From NCBI GenBank assembly GCA_024516035.1, contig CM044955.1:12259550-12323549 (forward strand): DNA of 64,000 nt. Direction: 5' to 3'. The translations under genes and the position numbers were made by a program. Under the pieces are notes generated by a model. It did no database searches, was not told where the DNA came from, and saw nothing but the letters and a program-made list of their open reading frames with translations. Each line of letters starts with the position of its first letter. Position 1 is the stretch's first letter. This DNA is from Bactericera cockerelli (Eukaryota; Arthropoda; Insecta; Hemiptera; Triozidae). Positions 22,034 through 34,500 of the stretch are shown here, one piece after another.

Positions 22034-22112
22034 GGATTTCCAACATACGGCCCGCAGGCCGGATGTGGGCCGTATGTTTAAGGGGCCCGCGAAGATTCCT
22101 GAGATTTTTTTA
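22034..22112. mobile_element. Solitary hAT-like terminus
   Basis: CAGGGATTTCCAACATACGG followed by CCCGCAGGCCGGATGTGGGC resembles the left end of the hAT element at 20230 in layout. I could not find a matching right end or 8-bp duplication, so it is a fragment. Confidence 0.5.
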
Positions 22113-22534
22113 TAATTAAATTAAAATTAATTTCCATTATTAAAAAAAATCGATTTCCATAAGAAAAAATAAATCACTAGAGGCCACGAACCCATGATCT
22201 TGTGAACTCACGATCTTGTGGCTGGGAAACAAGAGCATATTATCATGCTACTAGAAATATTGATGGAAGTGAAAGGGTCTGAACTTTTAACTTTCGGGTG
22301 TAAACTTCTTCTTATTCTTGACTGACCATCAGCAGTTGAAACTTGGCCATTATGAATTAGTTATAATTTCATAGTTCCGACGAAACCTAATGGAACGGGA
22401 CATCCGCCGCCATGACTGTCCAATCAAGTTTTCCCAAGTGTTTGGGAAGAGCGTTGATTACTGAAGCTTTGTTTTTCTTGCTGCTCTTCAAGAAACCCAC
22501 TGGCTAACTTGAAATGACGCCGTGTTTTAGTAGA

Positions 22535-22612
22535 ATAGAATAGAATAGAAATTACCTTGTTTATACTGCCGAGGTGAGACTGAAAAGTCCGTTTATTCCA
22601 GCAGTTTAAACA
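22535..22612 (-). mobile_element. SINE family C-like fragment
   Basis: A TAGAATAGAATAGAATAGAA tail, then TTACCTTGTTTATACTGCC and a degraded CCGTTTATTCCAGCAG, correspond to the family C 3' end in reverse. Confidence 0.55.
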
Positions 22613-22667
22613 AGGTCACTTGTTTATTTTCAAATTTAAATAGACATTTTGTACATACATTTTCTTA

Positions 22668-22800
22668 AGTACACAAGTTATCCTCCCATTTGGGATTTTT
22701 ACCACATAATAATACGTCTTGGGCTTACTGCTGGAATAATGGGACTTAATAGTCCTAATCGGGCAGTATAAATAAGGCGATATTATTATTATTATTACAC
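22668..22800 (+). mobile_element. SINE family C, 3' part
   Basis: Matches the body and tail of 19254-19450 from ACAAGTTATCCTCCCATTTG to AAGGCGATATTATTATT. The tRNA-like head is missing. Confidence 0.8.
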
Positions 22801-22927
22801 TGTTGTCGCTATAACGACGTAGATAAGAGGGTTTTATCCACTCAGCGCGGCGGCGGCCTCTAAACTGGATTCTAAGGGTCACACTTTTCTCATGATAGCA
22901 GCTGATCCTAGGTTAACGAATCCATCT

Positions 22928-23062
22928 TATTCTTAAAGCCATCTTAGGTATGAAACTTTTGTTTTTTTGTTCTTATTCTAAAGGCCATCTTAGGTATGAA
23001 GCTTTTTTTTTTTTTGTTCTCATTCTAAAGGCCATCTTAGGTATGAAGCTTTCGTTTATTTG
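22928..23062 (+). repeat. Three tandem ~57-bp copies
   Basis: CTTATTCTAAAGGCCATCTT with AGGTATGAAGCTTT is repeated three times with variable T runs between copies. Confidence 0.75.
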
Positions 23063-23157
23063 TTTAAAATAAGAAACCTTTATTGGAATCTCAGCTGGCT
23101 ATTCTTTTGCTGTTAAGATCCCTGAGCAAGACCGTATAAATAAATTCTAAGTACTAT

Positions 23158-23405
23158 TAGAGCCAGTCTCCATGTTGACTACTGCCCGTAGTCCCGAGAT
23201 CCTGAGTTCGATTCCGGGTTAGAGCAGACTTTTCACACAGAAAATTCTGTACCCTAACACTTGAGGGTGGTATTTCAGCCCTACCCAGGATGAGGTTAAT
23301 ATGGATAGCTGGTACGATTCCCAGCGAATGGAGGGTAAAACCGCCGTCCTGACTATTTCAAATCAGGACGTTAAAAGTAAATAGAATCAATGGACATGAA
23401 AGAAC
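23158..23405 (+). mobile_element. SINE family A, nearly full length
   Basis: Head ACTACTGCCCGTAGTC and box B GAGTTCGATTCCG, core CAGCGAATGGAGGGTAAAAC, and 3' end AAATCAGGACGTTAAAA. It has no long A tail and is more diverged than the copy at 51233. Confidence 0.82.
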
Positions 23406-23699
23406 CCCAGACATTGGATCAAGGCGTCCATATAATCTTCTCTCCACTGTGTTAAAGGTATCTGTGCCTATTTCACGGACACGGCATGATTATTATTACT
23501 TTTAGATCACCCTAAAATATTTAATAGAATAGTAACGCATTAAGAATACTTTGAAGGCAACAAGAACCTTAGGTACATAGAACATGAAAAATATTTTTAA
23601 ATTTATAAGTCCTATATTTCTAGAAAATTTGTAAAAGCCATTTTCTCCTATTATTTTCAATGACCCTAGACCTAAGATAGGAAATATACTGGAATGTTA

Positions 23700-25761
23700 A
23701 ATAAAAACAAGGATCACTTTCAATATGAATACAAGAATTATTTTATTAAATAATTATTAATTGTTTATGTAATTTTTTGTTGAAAGTAAAAATCAAGTTT
23801 ATACGAACATAAGGAATAAACTAATAAATAGATTACAATTATGTAAATAAAATTTGCTAACTACACAATTTCAAAGTATAATTTTCACACTTAGAACGTA
23901 TTAACAAAATAAAATAAAACACTTTATTTTAAATAGTATATTAACTGTTAAAACGTTTAGAATTGAAAAGCAAAACTTTAGTAGGTAGTGATTACAGATT
24001 TACAAAATACGTATTTGACTCTGAAAATTTTCTACATAATCCAGATGAATCATTTATTTCTAACGACAGCCATTTGTCAATTTCCAAGCCTTGACACTCG
24101 TAGAATATGCGATATTTTAGATACAAAATGACCAAATAATACTTTTTTTACGTTGTCGGTAATAGAAAGTAAAAAAAAATAAATGTATTAAGATTAGGGG
24201 AAAATAATTTTTCAACTGTATCGGTGGGCTGAAAAGAGAGAAGAGAGAAAGAAGGATTTCTAGGAGAAAATAATTCAATAACTGAATGTTAGGAAAATGA
24301 TCCTCTCTATGACAGAGTAGTGCAATATCAAAACCAAATTAAATATTAGAGGAAGTGAAGAAAATCAAGAACTCACCAAAAATCCAAGTCAGTTGAATGT
24401 AACTTTTCTTTTCATTTATACTAATTTTATTATGTATCTATATTTATGCGTTCAACTGAATCTAGCTCTGAAATTTATTTGAGATCTTAAAAATATCTAC
24501 ATAATTATAATACTGTAACTATTTATGAACCATTTACATTTTTTATAAACTATTTTACATTTCAACTAAAAAGTAGTGGCATCTAAATCAATAATAATAT
24601 ATTATATTAATATTTTAACTTAAAAATAAGTTTATATCTATACAATCTACCTACAGAGCAATACAATAAAAGTGACCTAAAATAAATGAACATGAAAATG
24701 TCAGTCCTAGAGAGACTCTTGACATGAAACTATCACCAGTTCTTCTGTTCTAGAACCCAAAATAACGTAGATGAATAGAATAATCATGTTAGATGAGAAA
24801 TACAATTTATTCGTTTGAGCGAACACCCCAAGTTTTATCCTGAAATATACAATGATCTTTTCTTATTTTCAAGTGAGGTGAACTATGTCTACATTGAACT
24901 TTTGCTAAAGAAAATGACTATAATTATTTACAGATACAAAGTAAAATAGGTTTATGAAAAGTAACTCTAGTTTTTTACAAATAATATGCATTTTTAAAAG
25001 CCTACTTATTCAATATTTTGTTTATTTACAGAAAGACAGAACTTAATGCAGTGAAATATTCTGAGGATGACCTACACATAATAAATTTACATTACAAGAT
25101 AAATACATATTATATTACAACACCATAGATGTTTACAGAACTGATTCATTTTGAATGAAAAGAATTATTCTCAATCACAAAATACTTGTTGTATGATCTT
25201 TTTCATACATTAGCATTTTCGATATATTTATTGGACTATATTTTTTAGGCGACATGCTTCGACCAATATTAACCCATGGATTAATGTGGCCTCGACACTT
25301 GTAATACGATGATGCACTATATATAACAATAAATTGTAGTTGGTTCTTTTTCAGCCCTTATTAGGTTCATGATATGATTTGCATGATGTGATTTTCTATG
25401 AAGCTAGATAATTAATAGTCAGAAAGGTTCTTTTTTAGCCCTTATTAGGTTCATGATATTATATTTTTTTAGTGAAAATGACTATTTTTGCATGATGTGA
25501 TTTTTTATGAAGCTAGATAGTTAATAGTCAGAAAAAGTAATTTTGTCACATCCACTACTGAACTTCAGTGCACGTGCAATGCAAGAAGTATCGAATGGGT
25601 GAATCTTTCAATAACTATTGAAGAGTAAAATTGAAGCGTTATACATAATTAAATAATCATTTTTACATGAAGACGATGTCATTTTGAATTATTTTTCACG
25701 GGAACAACATTGATTGAGGTGTCATGATCTTGAGACTTAACTCATTATACTAGCGAGAGGC
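23700..25761 (-). other. Probable 3' UTR of the minus-strand gene
   Basis: This follows the TAA of the terminal exon at 25762-25823. It is uniformly AT-rich and free of recognised SINEs or LINE tails, unlike the flanking DNA. Minus-strand AATAAA signals lie at 23742-23747 and 23923-23928 and would give a UTR of about 1.8-2.0 kb. It contains a ~90-bp direct duplication at 25340-25535. The end point is inferred; transcript data would settle it. Confidence 0.5.
25340..25535 (+). repeat. Direct duplication within the 3' UTR
   Basis: GGTTCTTTTTCAGCCCTTAT...ATAGTCAGAAA occurs twice in a row. The second copy carries a ~28-base insertion with GTGAAAATGACTATTT. Shared blocks are CCCTTATTAGGTTCATGATA and GCATGATGTGATTTT. 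Confidence 0.8.
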
Positions 25762-25823
25762 TTAGGTAGCCGTACTGAAGAGGACTGAGTTCTTGTAGTA
25801 ACCATTGCCAGGTCTTGGGGGCT
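25762..25823 (-). CDS. Terminal coding exon of unidentified host gene
   Basis: On the minus strand a good acceptor (pyrimidine-rich TTTCTCTGTTTCAG) precedes 25823. The exon contributes two bases that complete a Glu codon with the last G of the exon at 29565-29735. It then encodes PPRPGNGYYKNSVLFSTAT and a TAA at 25762-25764. The reading phase is set by the splice to the upstream exon; the other two frames also stop soon after. A short Pro/Gly stretch runs into a hydrophobic-polar end that could be a binding motif. The long AT-rich stretch downstream fits a 3' UTR. I do not recognise the C-terminus. Confidence 0.68.
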
Positions 25824-27794
25824 CTGAAACAGAGAAAAGAAGAGGAAATTAGGAAATACATATCAAGGAATTGTCATTGTTTAACAAAAATGTGACTGAA
25901 CATGGAATTCCAACATTAAATATACCTATCTATGTTCATCCTTATGTATTAAATTTAGATATATATCGTATGTATTTCTTATATACTTCTATCTTCATAC
26001 CTTCAATATTGTACCTTTCTACCATCTTAACCTATCAATAAATTGTAAAATGCCTAGAAAATAAGGAGACATTGTAATAATAAATAAAAATTATTATATA
26101 AAATGACTAGGTACACATTTAAAGGGCATACATCGATGGAGTCTTCTGTGATTCATAGAAATCCTGGATTTAACAGACAAATATACCAAAATTTTATTCA
26201 GAATAATCCAAACTACGAAGGAAATGTTTTTGATCTCGAGTTTTGGAATCGACAGAAGTTCAAGACATTTCTCGATTGACCAATCATTCGAAAGTCGAAA
26301 CATACTGACGATTATGAAATAAAAAAAGGACTCCTTAAAAGCTCTTGAGAAAAAAAGAGAAAAAAATATTTTAATTGATCATTTTTTATCCATCTCACAA
26401 CGGGATTCATAAAACCGAGTTTAAAGTGAAACATAATAATTAATTGACAAAAATTGTCAGGGACTTTTTTCTCTCGGTTTACTCCCCTTTATCTTGGTAT
26501 TGTTCAGGGGTCTAATTTCTTCACCGAAATCTTTGTCAACGTCAACAATATGCAGAGTCATGCTGGAGTCATCACCCTCTCTATTTATGTAGATGTTTAA
26601 TATTATGAGCTAAGGATTATAATTGAATGAATATGTTTTCAGTGTTTAGACGCACACCATTCTATTCTGGGGTGTCTCACCCCCGCACGCGTTCTGTGCC
26701 ATCAATCATTCGAGTTTCCTTGCTGAAATCTGAGAGAAATCATTATCCTGATGGCAGGTTCTGTACTTCTTTCTGATAGTATATTTCAGTTATGCAATAT
26801 TTCTGTAGTGTTGCAAGGAAACAGGATTTCAAAGCTTGACAGTTTTGCCACAAAGCGTGTTCATACACGGATATGCCACATCTCCCAGTAATTTTCCAGA
26901 TTTTCATTTTCTTTTTCAAGAAGTAAAACTTCGCTAAACGAACCATTCCAAAAAGATTCAATAGTTTAAAAATACCTCACACTTGAGACACACGAGATGA
27001 AATTCACAAGCTCCTTTCCAAGAAAATCCTCTCACAAAGTTGAAATATCCACTCACATCCCCCACCCCCGTGCTCCACCTAGTCTTAAAATTATTTCAAA
27101 GTTAGAATTTCATTTCATACATTAATAAACAATTTCAGTGCTCGCGGCACTTTCATGGTGATTTTAAAAGTATCAAAATTATTATTTTTGTTTTATTTAC
27201 CAAAAAGGAAAATCCGTTCTCGTTTCCTGTGCTGCGTGGTGCAGCAACAAGGATCAAATGCCTTATGCAAATCTTCCGTGAGATTAAATTTTAAGAAAAT
27301 TTCCTTCTCCTAAACAAGCGATCCCTCTTTGTTGTAAAATTAATATCTCGCTCTCATATAAGTAAATAAAAACTCAACAGCTTAGAACATCTTCCGCCTT
27401 GTCTCAACATCAGAGCCAAGGAACCTTTGCCAAAGATTTAGGAGGTAGTTTTCTCGGTGGGGCTATTTGTTTATTTAATTATGACTACGTGATTACGAAT
27501 ATCATTATCCACAAGGAGTGCTTTCTAATCTGCATGTTGGGAATAAAATGTGCTTTTGTTAGATAAAATGTCCGGGATGAGATATCAGTTAATCCGTCAT
27601 TTGTCATCTTCAACTCAACACAAGAAATATTAGAATAAACTTTGAAGAGGTATTTTATTTTCTATCGTGCCAATTGCATCTAAATCGACCAAGAGGTACC
27701 AATATAATTTCCTTTTGATTTATCAGTATTAAACAGTAGTTGAGACGCTTGTGGTCTATGGTTCAGCTTGGTATTATGTATGAGGTAATAATAT

Positions 27795-28035
27795 ATAAAC
27801 ATAATATTCTATATTGTACATGTCTTTCTTTGGCTGACAAATACATAAACATATTCTATATTGCACATGTCTTTCTTTGGCTGACAAATACATAAACATA
27901 TTCTATGTTGCACATGTCTTTCTTCGGCTGACAAATAGGTACATAAACATGTTCTATATTGCACATGTCTTTCTAGGGCTGACAAATACATAAACATATT
28001 CTATATTGCACATGTCTTTTTTTGTCTGACAAATA
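27795..28035 (+). repeat. Minisatellite, ~47-bp unit, five copies
   Basis: The unit contains CATGTCTTTCTTTGGCTGAC and ATAAACATATTCTATATTGC. Copies differ by single bases and small insertions. Confidence 0.88.
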
Positions 28036-29017
28036 AACGAAAAGTATTTTAAGATTCTTCTTGTTCTTCTGCTAGCAAAAAGAGATGTAGAATTTCATTA
28101 AAAAAAGGTATGTAATACAAACATTATTCATCAAAAGTTGATACTTTTATGGTTTGTATTTGATTCCGAATCTTTTTTGTGGGGTAGTTCAGCACTTCAT
28201 AACCACGGAATCACCCGGCATTTCGTTACAAAAATACGTCACTGATTCTCACTTCACATACTGAGCACACATTTTTTGCATTTTCCATCTAATTTTTTTT
28301 CTCTAAATAAACAATTAATATTCAGTGATTAGTGCACGGGGTCTTTTCCTTTCTGACATCTCAGGTGATGAAATATGAGGCTGGTGGGCCGAGATCAAGT
28401 GCAGAAGTGGGGATGGGCGCAGGAATATATATTACTGCGAGATTTCGTAATGAGAGAAGTGTAAGGTGATTAATCACGGAGATATCATAATCATCCGGGG
28501 CACGGGTGACGAGAAGGAATTGATTCAGGCACTGCTTGTGACCTCACGACATGGAAGGCAGAAGCTTTAGGTAAATCATTACCGTCCAGCAACCAATTCC
28601 AGTAGTATGTAAATTAAATGAATAACGTGATTCACAACCGAGAAAATTTTGTATAGTAGGTAGCAACATGGAATCCGCCGAATTATTCCGATTGTCTCTA
28701 CCCGGTCCGAAAATAACCGAGAAACTAATAAGGCATGTAGGGATTTAGAATACCTACCTCAGAGTTTACACCATAATTTAAATTTTATCGTTATCAAATG
28801 AAATGATTCATTGACACAAGAGTAAATACTACTCATCAAAATTAAATTAAATTTGAAGCATTAAAATTATTGATACTACAGGAAGAGATTAAATAATCAT
28901 GCAAAGGTTCATAGGCCTTCTCACATCGGGTGAAAGTTATACGCAGGAGTGGTCTAGAATAGTTGTTGCCGACTTGCAATCAGCTGGACTTTGTTAACTT
29001 GTTTTTGCATTATGTCT

Positions 29018-29238
29018 CGTTACACTCCATTCGCTGGAAACTCAGAAACTAGCTATTCACAGTAACCTTACCCAGCCTGTTCTCGGTTATTGCCAGCATC
29101 ACGAGAGTTCGACTTTGAGTGGACTCCGACCAAGTTGCCTAACTTCACGATGCTTAACTTCACGATGCTTAACGCTAGACGATGCTTCAGTGATCTGACG
29201 CGAACTGGTGTATTCAACACACGGTCCACGCAGCAGAC
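29018..29238 (-). mobile_element. SINE family G, partial
   Basis: Shares ACTCCATTCGCTGGAAACTC, CCTTACCCAGCC, AACTGGTGTATTCAACA and neighbouring blocks with 52231-52490. A short internal duplication of CTTCACGATGCTTAA is present at 29140-29165. Confidence 0.72.
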
Positions 29239-29288
29239 TTTTTGTTAACTTTCCTCTCGACGAAATTCGAACTCTCAAAAACCTACAA

Positions 29289-29455
29289 ACCTTTTTTTTA
29301 AGCTTTATTAGGTAGAACAAAAAATATAAACAGTAAAATACAATGAAATATAAAGAAAAACATAAAGATTAAACAAATATACAATAAATAAAAAAAAGAG
29401 AAATGTCCTACCTAAAGGGCGGGGTAATTGCCTGTGGCAATCTCTTCCACCCGCA
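29289..29455 (-). mobile_element. LINE 3' tail, family L
   Basis: T run and AGCTTTATTAGGTAG at the left; TAAAGGGCGGGGTAATTGCC and CTCTTCCACCC at the right. It matches 16767-16945 in layout. Confidence 0.7.
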
Positions 29456-29564
29456 ACCCTTTAAAACCTTCGCATTTTAAAGAATATTTTTTTTTTTTTT
29501 TAATGAACATTTATTTAGAGAGAGGTAAAGAAGAATAATTGCCCCTAAAGAATAATTTACTCAC

Positions 29565-29735
29565 CAGGAATGGTGGGAGGTGACTTTGTCTCTCTTCCTC
29601 GCTCTCTCTCCCTTTCCCGCTCTCTGTCTCGCTCCCTCTCCCTCTCCCTCTCCTTCTCCCGGTCTGTCTGGGTTTGTCTGTCCAGCTCGGCCTGACGCTT
29701 CTTCCTGTCCATCTCCAGTTCTTGAGCTAGGGATT
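29565..29735 (-). CDS. Coiled-coil, RE/RD-rich exon of unidentified host gene
   Basis: Minus strand: acceptor GATGTGTTCCAG before 29735 and donor G|GTGAGTAAAT after 29565. At 171 bases it begins with two bases and ends with one, so it joins the exons on both sides in phase. It encodes SLAQELEMDRKKRQAELDRQ, then an almost pure Arg/Glu/Asp repeat of ~27 residues, then ETKSPPTIP. The first half is a strongly charged helix likely to form a coiled coil. The Arg/Glu/Asp run is common in nuclear and RNA-associated proteins; a nuclear role is my inference. The simple-sequence DNA here (GAGAGGGAG repeats) is prone to length change. No family was recognised. Confidence 0.75.
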
Positions 29736-29755
29736 CTGGAACACATCAGGGGAAG

Positions 29756-30130
29756 AGAACATGAGGGCATTCGTTAGGACCAAGTCAACCAAGTTCGAGT
29801 GTCACTAGTTCTTCAGACGAAGTAATAATAATAATAACACTTTTTAGTGGAAGGTAAGAGAACATTAGGGCATTCGTTAGGACCAAGTCAACCAAGTTCG
29901 AATGTCACTAGTTCTTCAGACGAAGTAATAATAATAATAACACTTTTTAGTGGAAGGTAAGAGAACATTAGGGCATTCGTTAGGACCAAGTCAACCAAGT
30001 TTGAGTGCCACTAGTTCTTCAGACGAAGTAATAATAATAATAATAACACTTTTTAGTGGAAGGTAAGAGAACATTAGAGCATTTGTTAGGACCAAGTCAA
30101 CCAAGTTTGAGTGTCACTAGTTCTTCAGAC
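29756..30130 (+). repeat. ~103-bp tandem repeat next to the exon, four copies
   Basis: Each unit carries GGCATTCGTTAGGACCAAGT, CACTAGTTCTTCAGACGAAG and a copy of the SINE D tail (AATAACACTTTTTAGTGGAA). The array starts about 20 bases upstream of the 3' splice site of the exon at 29735. Confidence 0.88.
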
Positions 30131-30132
30131 GA

Positions 30133-30218
30133 AGTAATAATAATAATAACACTCTTTAGTGGAAGGTAACCATCAGGCGAGGTGAATGCTCAAAGCATTT
30201 TCTACCACCTAACCCTCA
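30133..30218 (-). mobile_element. SINE family D, 3' portion
   Basis: From the (ATA)n tail and CACTCTTTAGTGGAAGGTAA to CCACCTAACCCTCAGA. It abuts the tandem array that has amplified its tail. Confidence 0.75.
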
Positions 30219-30301
30219 GACCACCTAACGAAGTACTACTTGAGTATCAAATATATTCTGCTGACCAAGTTTCAAAACAACACAACACCGTAACAATTAG
30301 A

Positions 30302-30600
30302 GCGTGCGATTAGCTCAGTGGTTAAGCACTCGCTTGCCATGCGGAATGTCCCGGGTTCGATCCCCCGTGCCGACAAAAATTTGTATTCGTAATTTGGTTA
30401 CAATTGTTTGTAAGGGATACCTTGCGGTGCGCTCGTGTTGACCCAGCACCTAATTAGTAAGTATTGTGTCACTTCTCGCTCATCAGAGGGGAGTCATGGG
30501 TAGGGTAGGCTACAACACAGACCACAAGCGTCTGCAGTAGCTCCTGTTTCATGGCTACGAAATAAAAACGGCTGTGAAACACTCATCTTTAAAAAAAAAA
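30302..30600 (+). mobile_element. SINE family B, full length
   Basis: Head GTGCGATTAGCTCAGTGGTT with box B GGGTTCGATCCCC and a TTGCCAT anticodon-like loop (Gly-GCC-like), the body TTGTGTCACTTCTCGC, and the end GAAACACTCATCTT followed by A(12). Confidence 0.9.
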
Positions 30601-31872
30601 AATCTTCTGCAGGGACATAAACGAACATGAAAACCCTTTTCAAAGGACATAAGGGATCACAAGAATCCTTCTGAAGGGACCTGTAGGAATCTATGTGTGG
30701 AGTTTTCACTTGAGTAGCACGGGAAAGGAAAAATAAGCAACCTCTACCTATTTCAGGAAGCGAATAAATTTATTGTAAAAAAATCGAGTTTTTTTCTTCT
30801 TTTATAATTTTTTAATAAATATGAAATGATGTAGAAAATAATATTACTGGGATTTTTGTATAAAACGTGAAGTAGGAAAAAAAATTAAAGTTTCCTTGGA
30901 GGCATATGAAAGTATACATCCATTTTAATGTTGTTATATACCTATGTATGTGGAAAACACAGGAGAAAGTACAAGGAGACAAGGGAGAGAAAGCTCTATC
31001 TCTCTCTCCTTCTAGAGGGAAAAATCACTCCGGTCTTTGCATGAAATGTATAAATGTGTAGGGTGTATCAAACAATGCTTTGCATGAAATCATATTAGAT
31101 ACAGGGTGTTTGTGATAATTTCTAAATATAATAAAAATAGATACAAGAGAGTCTGCCATCTACATAATATTATGTCGATCTAAGACCAAGTTGAAAAATG
31201 ATAGTGGCAAATTCAACAAATCCGAAGAAATATATTTTTTGTCAGACCGGGAATGGAATTAGCGGCAGCAGTTGAAATGCTATCCTCATAGTGATAGATC
31301 AGATGTAGGAATAGAAGAGGAGGAAGTAGGTTTCGAAAGACAAGGTAATATTGGGTTTAGAAATAGTGATGTTCAGAAAACAAAAGTGTTCAGATCTGAG
31401 CCACCCTTAGAAAAGATTCAGCATAAGTGCTTTTCACTGAGAAGAAAGCTAGAGGGCAAAAGAAAAGAAGGGGTGAGACGTATAGGTAGGAGGGGTGGCC
31501 CAAAGTTTATACAAATATGACAAAAGCGATCTTTAAATAAGTAATTTCACACTCCCTCATAATATTTATATTATTATATCTACATTTCCTGAGGCTTTGT
31601 CACTCGAGCAGTTGTTTATTTTCGATTAAGTTGATTTCACATTTCTTGAGTGTGACGAGAAGTAGCTTTTAGAAATATTATCCCTCGCAACCCCGTCTCG
31701 CTTTCTGATGTGACTTTCGTGTTTTTCACTTTATTTACTTTTTTAAAAAGCCGCTCAAAAGATGTGCAGCTCCAACTTTCAACCTACCCATAAAATCCCC
31801 ATGGTTCAGAGAATTTTTTTTTCTTCGTTAAATGCAGCTAATTTGATAACATCAACATATTGTTCGTGATGC

Positions 31873-32252
31873 TGATGACATACAACACAATTAAATAGAT
31901 GACATACAACACAATTAAATAAATGACATACAACACAATTAAATAGATGACATACAACACAATTAAATAGATGACATACAACACAATTAAATAGATGACA
32001 TACAACACAATTAAATAGATGACATACAACACAATTAAATAGATGACATACAACACAATTAAATAAATGACATACAACACAATTAAATAGATGACATACA
32101 ACACAATTAAATAGATGACATACAACACAATTAAATAGATGACATACAACACAATTAAATAGATGAAATACAACACAATTAAATAGATGACATACAACAC
32201 AATTAAATAGATGACATACAACACAATTAAATAGATGACATACAACACAATT
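31873..32252 (+). repeat. 24-bp minisatellite, ~16 copies
   Basis: The unit ATGACATACAACACAATTAA plus ATAG is almost perfectly repeated, with two ATAA variants and one GAAATAC variant. Because 24 is divisible by three, the minus strand has a long frame repeating LYVIYLIV. I treat that as a by-product, not a gene. Confidence 0.95.
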
Positions 32253-34334
32253 TCGTAGCCATTAAGTACCTATTGAACAAACGACACATCCACTAATATT
32301 TTAAATAATAAAATATCTTATATTAGTCGTTACCTACTGTCCCTATCTTTGTATAGGCGCTCTTCACACCTCGGCCGAGGTGTTTGATACCTTTTTAACA
32401 GAACTATCCTCACAATGTTTTCTGTCTATAAGTAAATCTAAGCAAATATAAAGCAAATCTACTAAGAATAAATTACATATCTTCTTACATTATAAAGGTT
32501 TTATTTCAGCCCAAGCGCTACCTTGATATTTTTTCCACTTACCTATCTCGCAGACATTTTCTGTGTCTGTATTTTCCATTCATCTTTTATGCAATTTCAC
32601 GCATGGGTTCTTCCGTGTTAAAGTTTAAAATTATAATAATCTTAATATAATTCTTGCTGTATCTTTTGTAATATCTCCAGTTGATATGTCTAATATCTTG
32701 AGCAAGTGCACCTGATGACTTCTTTACGAACTCCATCCTCTGTCGCTGAACGATTGTATTTTACATTTAATTTAATTTCAATTTTTCTTCTTTTGATCTT
32801 TTTAATAATTTTCTCTTCAAGAACTTCAGAAATATAGAAAGAACAAAATATACGACTGCTTTATCTCCTACGAGTTCCAGGACATTCCTGAGTGAGATAA
32901 TGCTCTTGGTCTAAAACTCCTTCCATTTTCCGTATAACCACTGGCACAGATCATTGTGTAAGTATAAGTAGTGCTTTATTTAGACTGTCAGCACAAGACA
33001 GCGCAAGACGCAAGTCCCACTATGCCAACAGTTTGTAAATTTACAAAAATTGTGCTATTTACTAGATTTACAAAAATTGTAAATCTAGCAATTCACGAAA
33101 AGTGCCGAACTGTCAATAGGTTCGACAATTGTCGATGACAAAATTTTAAAAACTTCATAGTCATGACATACATATATGTAACAAATAATCAATACCTATT
33201 TTTCAAAAAGTAACACAACATAATGTTTCATTCCTACAATATCCTAAATTCAGCAGAAATGCTACTAGTACTTGTACATAATATTAATATACATATGGAG
33301 ATACTATGGATTCTCAATGTAAAGTTCTTTTACTTTGAATAAAATTTTCCAGTGCTCCAGGAAGTTGGGGATAGCTAAAACATATCCGGAATTATCCATG
33401 TCAGTTAGATACATAACCTCACACATAGCCAAGTATGAAAAGCTAAAGATATGCATTTTATATGGCGGAGTTAAAAAAAAATAGAATGTAAAAAATGCAA
33501 AATATTATTTAAAAAATGAATAAAGAATATAGTGTAAACATTCATATACCTAGTAAATAAAGAATACATTTTTATTTTGTATGCAAAAACTGTTTTCTGA
33601 TGGAGCTAAAAAAAGAGGAGCTGAAATGTTGACGGCATTGTAAGAGGGAGAGGGAAAATGATTCAAATTTCCATATTTTATAATAAAATTTGTCGAAAGA
33701 AAATAACAGTTTGTGAGTGTGAACTGAAATCTTCTTGGTATATTTCTCCGCTGTAGACATTTATGTTTAAATGATTTATGACACTAGGTACAACGCTGAT
33801 ATGCCAAATTCATCTTATTATTATGATTACCATGTAATATTATGAAAACGTCCCTGAAATATCTCATGAGATCCACCGAAATAAATGTTCAAAGAAAAGA
33901 TACTTAGAAAAGGAAAACAAATATAGCCTATTGCATAACTACTAAAATAGTCAGGCGCATTTAACCTATTATGAACGTTCACTCACATGAAAGGTTTCTG
34001 CAGATCTCACTCATCGCGAGTGCCAAGTAGTTTCTTCTGTTCAAGAAAATATCAGGTAAAAACATTCATAATTAGAAGAAAAATTGATGAGCACTATCGT
34101 TGAAAAGCTTATAATACAAATGTATTTGTTCTTTTCTTCTTATCTTGATAACTCATAAAGGAAAAGATGTAAGTAAACATGCAATCTATACATTAAGGTA
34201 TTGCATTGGACAGTTTTCCATCTATAGGTATAAAAATAATTGTGTATCTACCTATCTATATTTATCCATTTTTCCACATTCCTGCCACAGGAAAGAAAAT
34301 CCCAAAAACGTAACCAAAGACTACTATTTCGTGC

Positions 34335-34500
34335 GCCAGGGACATACGCCGATGACTCAACATCTAAATCTAAATGGTAAGTAAGAGGTAGGCTACTCCA
34401 AAATGGGCAAGCTACTGATGGAAAAAAGCCTAAACTTCTTGTTTTTTCATGTGTATGAACACGAAATGAAATAAAAAGACTGCGAAACACTCATCTAAAT
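34335..34500 (+). mobile_element. Decayed SINE family B-like sequence
   Basis: AACATCTAAATCTAAATGGTAAG, GGCAAGCTACTGATGG, ACGAAATGAAATAAAAAGAC and GCGAAACACTCATCT follow the family B order at low identity. Confidence 0.5.

Larger units (their letters stand above)
25824..29564 (-). other. Intron (~3.7 kb) of the minus-strand gene
   Basis: Bounded by GTGAGT at the upper end and TTTCAG at the lower end in minus reading. It contains a 47-bp tandem repeat (27795-28035), a SINE G copy (29018-29238) and a LINE tail (29289-29455). The segment 28390-28600 is less AT-rich and free of recognised repeats and could be regulatory; that is only inference from composition. Confidence 0.6.

Noticed and set aside
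29561..29777. Plus-strand Ser/Pro/Leu frame across the RE-rich exon
   Set aside because: It is the antisense of the coding exon, whose splice sites and phases support the minus strand.
30302..30374. A Gly-GCC-like tRNA gene
   Set aside because: The cloverleaf is imperfect, followed by the family B body and A tail, and repeated at other sites; it is a SINE head.
31838..32248. 136-codon minus-strand frame repeating LYVIYLIV
   Set aside because: It is produced by the 24-bp minisatellite; unit length divisible by three keeps the frame open.
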